DNA from: Symbiobacteriaceae bacterium
GTDB lineage: Bacteria; Bacillota_E; Symbiobacteriia; Symbiobacteriales; Symbiobacteriaceae
DNA: 12,692 nucleotides
Assembly (NCBI GenBank): GCA_027356675.1
Contig: DAHVXO010000343.1
Coordinates: 1 to 12,692, forward strand
Reading direction: 5' to 3'
The notes below the pieces were generated by a model, which saw only the letters and a list, made by a program, of their open reading frames with translations, was not told the DNA's origin and did no database searches. This document shows, piece by piece, positions 1-6,330 of the stretch; the stretch's first letter is position 1; each line of letters opens with the position of its first letter. A program made the translations under genes and the position numbers.

Positions 1-30
1 CAATGTGTAGGGGGGCTAGCGGTATGTTAA

Positions 31-54
31 CGCCTTACCCAGCCAGGTCGCCAG
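31..54 (-). repeat. 24-nt direct repeat, copy 1 (beyond the hydrolase gene)
   Basis: This stretch matches 1064-1087 at 23 of 24 positions; the one difference is C49 against G1082. On the minus strand it reads LATWLGKA in the same register as the end of the small protein encoded at 1043-1453. It continues as LTYR and stops at a TAG at 18-16, while the other copy continues MTKHNV and stops. Upstream of the repeat the two sequences do not align. This may be the surviving tail of a second copy of that small gene, or one end of an insertion or duplication carrying the hydrolase gene. No complete gene is visible in 1-88. Confidence 0.7.
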
Positions 55-88
55 CCCTCGTTGGCGCCCGTCCTGTTCTGCCCGCACC

Positions 89-949
89 CTACTTACCCGG
101 TAGTTCCCAACTCGGCAAGCACGCACGACGGCTCTCTTCCGGTGACCGTAGCAGCTGTTGGACGAGGCGGTGCTTGGAGAAGTCGCCCCCGGTGACGTAG
201 AACATGATCGGCTCAGGGCCCAGTAAGCGCCCCCTCACGCCCCGGACCGAGAGCCCCTGGCTGCGCAGGCGCCGCGCTTCGTCGGCCAGCCACTCCCAAT
301 ACCAAATCCGTTCGCTCAACGCCTGCTTCGCCGCCAGGCCGTTGAACACCTGACCGTGTCCGCAGTAGAGCCTGTCGAAATCCAACGCCTGGACCTTCCT
401 GAGCGAGGCAAGAATCTGCCAGGGGTCATCAAAGGGCGACGCCACCTTCACCCGGGGTGAGAGGAAAAGGTCGCCGGTGAAGAGCCATCCCTGTCGCTCT
501 TCCAGGAGAACGACGTGGTCTTCGGCATGCCCGGGGGTGTGGATGATCTGAAAACGGTGGTGCTCGGTCTCCACGACATCTCCCAGCGGAAGACCGTCCG
601 ATGGTTCGGGCACGCCCCAGATGGCCCGCCGGTACAACTGAATGGCCCCGGGATTGCGGATGTAAGGCAACCCCAGCGGGTGGATGCGCGGCACCAGACC
701 ATAGCGGGCGGTCAGGGCGGCGTTGGCGCCGATGTGATCCTCGTGGTGGTGCGTGTTGACGATCTGTTCGAGGCGGTATCGGGCGAGCACATGGAGCGCC
801 TCTGGCACGCAGTGGCGGTACCCGGTGTCGATCAACAGCCCATCGATCAGGTGTATGCAGACGGAGTGGAGGGTCGTTCCGGCAACGTTGCGTGCGAAAC
901 GCACCCGCAAGACGGGCTCCTCCTGCTCGATTTGCACCGCCGTCGTCAT
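89..949 (-). CDS. Metallo-beta-lactamase-fold hydrolase
   Basis: This is a zinc-dependent hydrolase of the metallo-beta-lactamase fold, of the broad glyoxalase II/lactonase-like class. The protein is about 287 residues counted from the ATG at 949. The HxHxDH metal motif (THHHEDHIGA, residues 66-75) is intact. It is followed by HTPGHAEDH (His141), FTGDLF (Asp160) and YCGHGQ (His198), so all expected metal ligands are present. There is no signal peptide, so it is probably cytoplasmic. The start is uncertain: the reading frame is open back to 1027, but the best ribosome site (GGGGTGA) lies 13 nt before the ATG at 949 and 10 nt before a GTG at 952. It is the last gene of the probable kinase-regulator operon, 93 nt after the unknown gene. 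Substrate is not predictable; a thioester or lactone is typical of the family. The fold assignment is firm, the specific activity is not. Confidence 0.9.
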   Translation of the reverse strand: MTTAVQIEQEEPVLRVRFARNVAGTTLHSVCIHLIDGLLIDTGYRHCVPEALHVLARYRLEQIVNTHHHEDHIGANAALTARYGLVPRIHPLGLPYIRNPGAIQLYRRAIWGVPEPSDGLPLGDVVETEHHRFQIIHTPGHAEDHVVLLEERQGWLFTGDLFLSPRVKVASPFDDPWQILASLRKVQALDFDRLYCGHGQVFNGLAAKQALSERIWYWEWLADEARRLRSQGLSVRGVRGRLLGPEPIMFYVTGGDFSKHRLVQQLLRSPEESRRACLPSWELPGK

Positions 950-1042
950 CACTGCCACACGCTCACCCCATCGTCCTGAGTTATACATCCCGCGGCCCGT
1001 TGGCGCGCCGCCGAAGGTTTCGGCCATCCTCTTGTGTTGGTT

Positions 1043-1453
1043 TCATACGTTGTGCTTTGTCATCGCCTTACCCAGCCAGGTGGCCAGTTGAGCGATTAGT
1101 GGGTGGTCCGGCCTGATCTCCTCGTCTGGAAGGTTATCCTTGTCCACGATGAGATAGACGGCCTTCTCCGGCGTCTCTACGATGATGAGTTGAAACTCGC
1201 TGCCGCCCAGTTCGTCCAGAAGATCTGCCACCGCCGGGAAGGCGGGATGCTCGAAGTCCAAACTGACCTGGGTGAGCCAGTAGCGGTATCCCTTGATCTC
1301 CGTGAGATCAGACAGCCGGATCAGCCCGTCGAAGGGAAGCCCCTTGCGACCGGTCAGGAACTCCAGGACGGACTCAGCCGTCTCGTTCTGCACAACCGCA
1401 GCCGTGGCCCCCCACTTCGAGGGACGGCGGTCGGCAACCCAGCGCATTCGCAT
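1043..1453 (-). CDS. Hypothetical protein, 136 aa, in the two-component operon
   Basis: I do not recognise this protein. The frame is open back to 1720, but everything before 1453 is the antiparallel-free shadow of the regulator gene on the same strand. The ATG at 1453 has a purine-rich GGGGGCAGGG just upstream and starts 32 nt after the regulator stop codon, so it was chosen. A second ATG lies two codons in. The protein (start MRMRWVADRR) is soluble, with no membrane segment or signal peptide. It mixes beta-like stretches (YRYWLTQVSL, FQLIIVETPEKAVYLIVD) with an acidic, helical part (FPAVADLLDELGG) and ends LATWLGKAMTKHNV. The alternating pattern could be a small alpha/beta sensory or binding domain, but this is a guess. 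The position between a response regulator and a hydrolase suggests that it belongs to the same response. Its 3' end contains one copy of a 24-nt repeat. Confidence 0.75.
   Translation of the reverse strand: MRMRWVADRRPSKWGATAAVVQNETAESVLEFLTGRKGLPFDGLIRLSDLTEIKGYRYWLTQVSLDFEHPAFPAVADLLDELGGSEFQLIIVETPEKAVYLIVDKDNLPDEEIRPDHPLIAQLATWLGKAMTKHNV
1064..1087 (-). repeat. 24-nt direct repeat, copy 2 (3' end of the hypothetical gene)
   Basis: This is the partner of 31-54, in the same orientation and 1033 nt away. It lies inside the coding sequence of the 136-residue protein and encodes LATWLGKA eight codons before its stop. With the other copy it brackets the hydrolase gene exactly, with no other gene between them. 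Confidence 0.7.
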
Positions 1454-1485
1454 CACCCTGCCCCCATCTTCCTGTCCATGCTTGA

Positions 1486-2247
1486 TCAGCTCAGCCCCAG
1501 GAGCTCCTTGATGCGCTTGACATGGGTCCGAGCCACCGGCACTTGCAACTTCGGCCCGACCACCAGGCTGGCGGTACCGCCGGGCCATGGGATGAACTCC
1601 TGCACGTGCTCCAAATTCACGATGTACTGTCGGTGGACGCGGAAAAACAGGCCCGTTCCAAGGCGCTCCTCCAAGTCCTGCAGATTGAAATGGGTCGTGA
1701 ACTCGCCGCGGGTCGTCCATACAATCGTCGCCGTGGCACCGGTCGAGAAGTAGAGCACCTCACTGGGACTCATAAGCATGGTCCGGCCGTTGGCGTCCAT
1801 CGGAATGCGCTGCAGTGGGCGGGGACCCTCCATCCGCCGGAGAAACTGGTCCAGACGGTCCAGCGTTTCCGTCTGCGGCTGCGAGAGCGCCCGTTCCAGT
1901 CTGGCCACGCTACGGTCAACCCGGTTGACATCCAAGGGCTTGAGAAGATAGTCGACCGCACTGACCTCGAATGCCTGCAATGCGAACTCATCGTGTGCAG
2001 TGGCAAAGACCACAATCGGCGGGTTTGCCATCTCAAGGAGCGTGCTGGCAACAGCAAAGCCGTCCATCTCGGGCATCCGTACATCCAGGAAGACCACGTC
2101 AGGGTGCAGACGCGCAACTGCGGCAATGGCCTCCGCGCCTGTCGCCGCCTCCCCCACCACCGTGACCTTGCCGGTCTTCTGAAGCAGATAGGCCAGTTCG
2201 TCGCGGGCTAATGGCTCGTCATCAACGACTAGAGCTGAGAAGCTCAT
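1486..2247 (-). CDS. LytTR-family response regulator
   Basis: This is a response regulator of the LytR/AlgR type, 253 residues, predicted to bind DNA when phosphorylated by the adjacent kinase. The receiver domain spans about residues 1-120. It has the acidic pair D9/D10, phospho-acceptor Asp55 in FLDVRMPEMDG, switch Thr83 in VFATAHDEFA and Lys103 in YLLKPLD. A linker with a charged helix (about 110-140) follows. The C-terminal LytTR DNA-binding domain (about 145-250) carries the family's typical FFRVHRQYIVNLEHV stretch. The ATG at 2247 has GGGGGTGA six nt upstream and lies inside the end of the kinase gene (26-nt overlap), so the two are translationally coupled. Close relatives are LytR, BtsR and YpdB. 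The obvious candidate targets are its own operon and the divergent ABC importer at 4136-8845; this is inferred from position only. Confidence 0.96.
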   Translation of the reverse strand: MSFSALVVDDEPLARDELAYLLQKTGKVTVVGEAATGAEAIAAVARLHPDVVFLDVRMPEMDGFAVASTLLEMANPPIVVFATAHDEFALQAFEVSAVDYLLKPLDVNRVDRSVARLERALSQPQTETLDRLDQFLRRMEGPRPLQRIPMDANGRTMLMSPSEVLYFSTGATATIVWTTRGEFTTHFNLQDLEERLGTGLFFRVHRQYIVNLEHVQEFIPWPGGTASLVVGPKLQVPVARTHVKRIKELLGLS

Positions 2248-3943
2248 GCGGCTTCACCCCCACCGCCGTGGTCGGGTTCACGTTCACAGGCAGGCGCAGG
2301 CGCACGGCAGTGCCGGCCCCGGGGCTGCTGACTACCTCCACCCAATCGCCCAGACCGTACAGGTACCGCAGCCGCTCCCGCACATTGGTCAGTCCGACAC
2401 CGTGTCCCCGCTGCCCGTAGTTCGTGCTCGCCTCCATCCCCACCCCGTCGTCAGTCACGGACAGCACAAGTTGCTCGCCCTCCCGCCGCCCCAGGATCCG
2501 AATCGAACCGCCCTGTGCCTTTGGCATGATACCGTGGCGGACACTGTTCTCCACCAGCGGCTGTAGACAAAGGATGGGTACCAGCAGGTCAAGGGCATCC
2601 GTCTCCACTTCGACATCCACCCGCAGCCGCTCACCAAAGCGGGTCTTCTCTACCGCCAGGTAGGCCTCGACATAGCCAAGTTCCTCGCCCAGGGTCACCA
2701 TCTCGTTGCCGACCCGCATGCTGGAGCGCAGGTACTGGGAAAGCATCACCAGGAGATCGCGCGCCTTCTCGGGGTCACGGCGGCACAGGGCGCCGATGGT
2801 CCCCAGGGCGTTGAACAGAAAGTGCGGATTGATCTGCGCATGCAGGGCCCGCAGTTCCGCCTGTGCGACCAGCTGCGTCATCGCCTGCGCACGGGAGAGC
2901 TCGATTTGGCTGGAGAGCAAGTTCCCCAGACCCACGCCTAGCTCCACAGTCACCTGGCGGACCGGGCCGTTGCCGCGCTGGTAGAGCGAAAGAGTGCCAA
3001 CCACCTGGTCACGGTCGCGCAGCGGGACGGCCACGCCTGCGATAAGCGGGCAATCGGGTACGGAGCAACCCGCTTCCGTACCGCGTTGGACAACTCGCTC
3101 ACGGCCGTCGGCCAGCACGTCGCGCGTGGCCTGGGTCATCGGTGGCAAGCCCGCCAGGTGGTGGTCGGCGCCGGCCCCGGCAAAGGCCAGGATTTTCTCC
3201 CGGTCGGTAATCGCTACAGCCAGCATCTCCGTGCGCGGCAGGATGATCTCACAAGCCGCCAGCGCCGAGGTCTCACTCAGTCCCGCCCGCAGGTGTGGCA
3301 ACGTCCGGGAGGCGATTTCGAGCACGGTCTGCGCCTGCGTGGCTGCAATCCGGTCCTGCTGCTCCCGGGCATCCCGGATGATGCCTACCATGAGCCCCAC
3401 GCCGAGCGCATTCGTCAGAATCATAGGGAGGGCAATCTGGCTGACGAGACTGACCGCATCGTCCCATGGACGGGCCACTAGCAGGATGATCGCCATCTGC
3501 AGCATCTCTGCCACCGCCGTGGCGGCGAATGCCGCCACGGCGGTCACTTGGCGCCCGCGCCGGGTCACGAGGCGGTGCACCGTCCCCGCCAAGAAACCCT
3601 CAGATACGGTCGAGATCCCACATGCCAGTGCCGTAAACCCGCCAAGCGTGTAGCGGTGGATTCCCGCAATCAGCCCTGCGGCCAGACCTGCGCCGGGGCC
3701 ACCGAACAGGCCGGCAATCATCGGTCCAATGACACGGGTGTTGGCGATGGCTCCCTCCACTGGAATTCCCCAATAGGTCCCCATGATACCCAGCAACCCG
3801 GACGCAACTGCTACGGCCAATCGTTCGCGCCAGCGCAGTGGGCGGGAGAAGATACGCGCCAGAATGCCTACCCGACCGGCAACAAAGGCCAACAACACGA
3901 AGAGCGAAATGGCCTCGGCAAGATTGAAGAAGAGCTGTCCCAT
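2222..3943 (-). CDS. LytS-like sensor histidine kinase (5TMR-LYT, GAF, HisKA-like)
   Basis: This is a membrane-bound sensor kinase of 573 residues. The first 190 residues hold five or six hydrophobic segments with the 5TMR-LYT signature (NTRVIGPMIAGLFGGPGAG, 68-86, then GLIAGIHRY). A GAF-like domain follows at about 200-345 and includes a C-x4-C pair (Cys293, Cys298). The phospho-acceptor is His374 in ALHAQINPHFLFNAL. The ATPase domain has the N box PLVENSVRHG (Asn466), DDGVGM (498-503) and GHGVGLTN (513-520). The length and domain order are as expected for the LytS/BtsS/YpdA family, whose characterised E. coli members sense extracellular pyruvate. The ATG at 3943 has GGGGGTG eight nt upstream. 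It is the first gene of the minus-strand operon and is divergent from the ABC importer. The ligand is unknown; a small carboxylate is a reasonable guess from the family and from the CoA-ester genes in the window. Confidence 0.96.
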   Translation of the reverse strand: MGQLFFNLAEAISLFVLLAFVAGRVGILARIFSRPLRWRERLAVAVASGLLGIMGTYWGIPVEGAIANTRVIGPMIAGLFGGPGAGLAAGLIAGIHRYTLGGFTALACGISTVSEGFLAGTVHRLVTRRGRQVTAVAAFAATAVAEMLQMAIILLVARPWDDAVSLVSQIALPMILTNALGVGLMVGIIRDAREQQDRIAATQAQTVLEIASRTLPHLRAGLSETSALAACEIILPRTEMLAVAITDREKILAFAGAGADHHLAGLPPMTQATRDVLADGRERVVQRGTEAGCSVPDCPLIAGVAVPLRDRDQVVGTLSLYQRGNGPVRQVTVELGVGLGNLLSSQIELSRAQAMTQLVAQAELRALHAQINPHFLFNALGTIGALCRRDPEKARDLLVMLSQYLRSSMRVGNEMVTLGEELGYVEAYLAVEKTRFGERLRVDVEVETDALDLLVPILCLQPLVENSVRHGIMPKAQGGSIRILGRREGEQLVLSVTDDGVGMEASTNYGQRGHGVGLTNVRERLRYLYGLGDWVEVVSSPGAGTAVRLRLPVNVNPTTAVGVKPHELLSSSR

Positions 3944-4025
3944 TCTCTAAACACCCCCACCGGCACCACATGACTGGCGACACGGATTCGACGACATTTT
4001 TAGGTTTCCCTTTAAGTTAGAGAAT
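3942..4025 (-). promoter_or_regulatory. Inverted repeat covering the kinase start codon
   Basis: ATTCTCTAA at 3942-3950 and TTAGAGAAT at 4017-4025 are perfect 9-nt complements separated by 66 nt. In a kinase transcript starting upstream of 4025, the 3' arm would overlap the AUG (3943-3941) and so could occlude initiation. As DNA the arms could equally be two halves of a protein site. No covariation evidence is available, so the role is open. Confidence 0.4.
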
Positions 4026-4135
4026 TTACCACTCGGACCGAAATCACGACCAGTGAGGCCAATATTGTAGTGTCCGCGGGACCCGACCGTTACGATGGCA
4101 GTGTTCATGATACTACTCATGGGGGGACTAGAGAA
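3944..4135. promoter_or_regulatory. Divergent promoter region between kinase and importer operons
   Basis: This 192-nt gap separates two start codons facing away from each other, so it must hold the promoters of both operons. It is more AT-rich than the surrounding genes, especially at 3990-4032. No convincing -35/-10 pair stands out on either strand; TATTGT at 4063-4068 is the best -10-like hexamer for the importer, without a good -35. One 8-of-9 match to the LytTR half-site consensus (TAAGTTAGA, 4013-4021) is present without a correctly spaced partner. The ribosome site GGGGGG of the binding-protein gene is at its right edge. Confidence 0.6.
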
Positions 4136-5362
4136 ATGCGCAGACTGGTTACAACCGTTCTGGCCACCTTGCTTACCGCAGGCATCGTGGCAGGGTGCGG
4201 TGCGCCCAAGCTCGAGGAGTCAAAGCCTGCGACCCAGACCCAACAGGCCGCGGCCACGGCCAACAAGGAGCCCGTAAAGATTGGCCTGACCATCTCGCTC
4301 TCCGGTGGCACAGCTGACATGGGAGAGGCCGCCAAGGACGGAGCTGAACTGGCCATCAAAGAGATCAACGCCAAGGGCGGCGTATTGGGCGGCAGGCCCC
4401 TGCAGCTCGTACCCTACGACGATGAGGTGAAGGCTGAGAAGGGCCTCGAGAACGTGAAGCGGCTGATCGAGCAAGACAAGGTCGTTGCATTCCTCGGGCC
4501 GGCCAACACTGGCGTTGCCCTTGCTGAGATTGACTACGTGCAACAGGCCCAGGTCCTCATGTTGGTCTCGGCGTCCGCCGGTACCCCGGTGACCCAGAAG
4601 TATAAGGATCAGGACAAGAACTACACCCTCCGCCTCTCCATGGTCGACTCGGCCCAGGCGCCGACGATTATTGACTTCCTGGTCAAGACCAAGGGCCTGT
4701 CGAAGGTGGCCATCCTCCACGACACCACGGCCTACGGGGTCTCCGGGATGAAAGACATGACCGACCGGCTCAAGAAGTTCAACTTGACCCCGGTGGCTGT
4801 AGAGTCCTTCAAGGTGGGCGATACCGACCTGACCGCACAGCTGAACAAGGCCAAGGCGGCCGGTGCGGAGGCGATCGCTACCTACGCCCTGGCGCCGGAA
4901 CTCGCACAGATCATGAAGGGTCTGCAGAAGGTGAACTGGAAGCCTGTGGTCGCCGGCTCCTGGACCCTGTCCGGCGAGCTCTTCCACAAGCTGGCAGCGG
5001 ACCTGGTGGAAAACGACGTCTACACGGTCATGTCCGTGCACCCGTCCAAGTCCGAAAAGTTCAAGAGCTTTGACGACAAGATGCAAAAGGCGTATGGCCG
5101 CAACAACTTTGCGCCCGTCGCCGCGCAGAGCTATGACTCCATCTACCTGATTGCCAACGCCATCGAAAAGGCCAAGTCCGCCGACCCCAAGGCCATCCGG
5201 GACGCCGTTGAAGCGACCGATGGATTTGCAGGCGTGACCAGCGCTCCGGCGAAGCCGTTCGCCAAGGGTCAGCCCGAGGCCCTGGGCCTGGGGCAGATGT
5301 TCATGGGCAAGTGGTCGAAGGGCAAGCTGGAGCCGGTCCCCAACACGACCGTTAAGGAGTAG
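4136..5362 (+). CDS. ABC transporter substrate-binding lipoprotein (LivK-like)
   Basis: This is the extracytoplasmic ligand-binding component of a HAAT-family importer, 408 residues. The N-terminus MRRLVTTVLATLLTAG is a lipoprotein signal, with lipobox IVAGC and lipidated Cys21. A Gln/Ala/Thr-rich linker to about residue 45 follows. The mature domain opens with VKIGLTISLSGGTADMG and DGAELAIKEINAKGGVLGG, the typical start of periplasmic-binding fold type I proteins of the LivJ/LivK class. It continues with FLGPANTGVA and LMLVSASAGTP around the ligand cleft. The frame is open back to 4070, but the ATG at 4136 was chosen because it is preceded by a GGGGGG ribosome site nine nt upstream and starts the lipoprotein signal directly. 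It is the first gene of the importer operon, and a hairpin follows its stop codon. The ligand could be a branched-chain amino acid, amide, urea or aromatic/carboxylic acid; sequence alone does not tell. Confidence 0.95.
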   Translation: MRRLVTTVLATLLTAGIVAGCGAPKLEESKPATQTQQAAATANKEPVKIGLTISLSGGTADMGEAAKDGAELAIKEINAKGGVLGGRPLQLVPYDDEVKAEKGLENVKRLIEQDKVVAFLGPANTGVALAEIDYVQQAQVLMLVSASAGTPVTQKYKDQDKNYTLRLSMVDSAQAPTIIDFLVKTKGLSKVAILHDTTAYGVSGMKDMTDRLKKFNLTPVAVESFKVGDTDLTAQLNKAKAAGAEAIATYALAPELAQIMKGLQKVNWKPVVAGSWTLSGELFHKLAADLVENDVYTVMSVHPSKSEKFKSFDDKMQKAYGRNNFAPVAAQSYDSIYLIANAIEKAKSADPKAIRDAVEATDGFAGVTSAPAKPFAKGQPEALGLGQMFMGKWSKGKLEPVPNTTVKE

Positions 5363-5368
5363 CCGATC

Positions 5369-5405
5369 AAAGGGGGGCCGGACCCTATGGGCCCGGCCCC
5401 CCTTT
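5369..5405 (+). terminator. GC-rich hairpin between binding-protein and permease genes
   Basis: AAAGGGGGGCCGG (5369-5381) pairs perfectly with CCGGCCCCCCTTT (5393-5405), with an extra CCC/GGG inside the loop. It starts seven nt after the binding-protein stop and is followed by only a short T stretch. It is probably a partial terminator or an mRNA-end stabiliser that lets the binding protein be made in excess over the membrane subunits, as is common in such operons. Confidence 0.75.
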
Positions 5406-5433
5406 ACTTCGTCCACGATGGGAGGTGGCATTC

Positions 5434-6327
5434 GTGCTTCAGGCGCTCTTGTCCGGTACAGTCATGGGAGCGGTCTACGCGCTCATAGCCCAGGGTTATT
5501 ATATCACCAGCATCACGACGGGACGCATCAACTTCGGCCAGGGCGACTTCCTGATGATGGGGTCGCTGATTGGCCTTTTCTTCATGACCGGCAAGCTGCC
5601 GGCCCTCCGCTTTGACGGCGGCTTCGGACTGGGCTACGCTGGGAGCTTGGTACTGACCCTGGCGGTCCTCGGCCTGTTCGGGCTGGTGCTCGAGCGGGTT
5701 GCTGTCACGCCGCTGCGGCGCTATCTGGCCGTCGGGTCCATCATGGGAACCATTGCCGTAGCGATCATGCTGCGCAACGTCGCCATCCTACTGTGGGGGC
5801 GCGATGTGCTCCCCGTGCCCTCACCCTTCGGCTCCAAGTATATCTACATCGGCTCCGCCGGCATCTCCGTACACGAGGTCTTCGTCATCGTCGCCTCGTT
5901 CCTGGCGATGGCCGCGATGTACCTGTTCCTGAAGCGGACCATTGCGGGGAAGGCCTTCATGGCAGTCGCCCACAACCGGGATGCCGCATCGCTGATGGGG
6001 ATCGATGTGAGCCGGATGACTTCGCTGGCGTTCATCCTGGCCTCCATGCTGGCGGGCCTTGGCGGCATGCTGGTCGGTCCGCTCACGTTTGCCTCGCCTT
6101 ACCTTGGCGCCATTTTGGGGCTGAAGGCGTTTGCGGCGGCGATCGTCGGCGGCTTGGAGGACCCGTTCGGCATCCTCGTGGGTGGGCTACTGCTGGGAAT
6201 TGGGGAACAGGTCTTTAGCTTGTGGAACTCTGCTGCGCAAGACGGGGTCGCCTTCGTGGCCATTCTCTTGGTCCTGGCGCTGCGGCCGCGTGGCCTCTTC
6301 GGCCGGGCTCTGACGGAGAAGGTGTAA
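5434..6327 (+). CDS. Branched-chain amino acid-type ABC permease (LivH-like)
   Basis: This is the first membrane subunit of the importer, about 297 residues and eight or so hydrophobic segments. LivH hallmarks are visible: TGRINFGQGDFLMMG near the N-terminus, the cytoplasmic coupling loop AVAHNRDAASLMGIDVSRM in the middle, and IVGGLEDPFGILVGGLLLG near the end. The frame opens with a GTG at 5425. The GTG at 5434 is preferred because GGGAGGTG (5420-5427) lies six nt before it, whereas the first GTG is part of that ribosome site. The gene follows the hairpin at 5369-5405 and is separated from the fused permease-ATPase gene by only 3 nt, so the two are co-translated. Confidence 0.95.
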   Translation: MLQALLSGTVMGAVYALIAQGYYITSITTGRINFGQGDFLMMGSLIGLFFMTGKLPALRFDGGFGLGYAGSLVLTLAVLGLFGLVLERVAVTPLRRYLAVGSIMGTIAVAIMLRNVAILLWGRDVLPVPSPFGSKYIYIGSAGISVHEVFVIVASFLAMAAMYLFLKRTIAGKAFMAVAHNRDAASLMGIDVSRMTSLAFILASMLAGLGGMLVGPLTFASPYLGAILGLKAFAAAIVGGLEDPFGILVGGLLLGIGEQVFSLWNSAAQDGVAFVAILLVLALRPRGLFGRALTEKV

Positions 6328-6330
6328 CCG

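Noticed and set aside
1454..1720. N-terminal extension of the small unknown protein
   Set aside because: This part overlaps the regulator's DNA-binding domain coding sequence in another frame and looks like a shadow. The ATG at 1453 has its own ribosome site.
4013..4021. TAAGTTAGA as a LytTR regulator binding site in the divergent promoter
   Set aside because: It matches the half-site consensus at 8 of 9 positions, but there is no second copy at the expected distance of about 21-22 nt, so it is too weak to call.
4220..5431. A 403-codon open frame on the minus strand opposite the binding-protein gene
   Set aside because: It is rich in Gly, Leu, Val, Arg and His in the way of antisense frames in GC-rich genes, has no family-like motif, and the plus-strand frame is an unmistakable lipoprotein.
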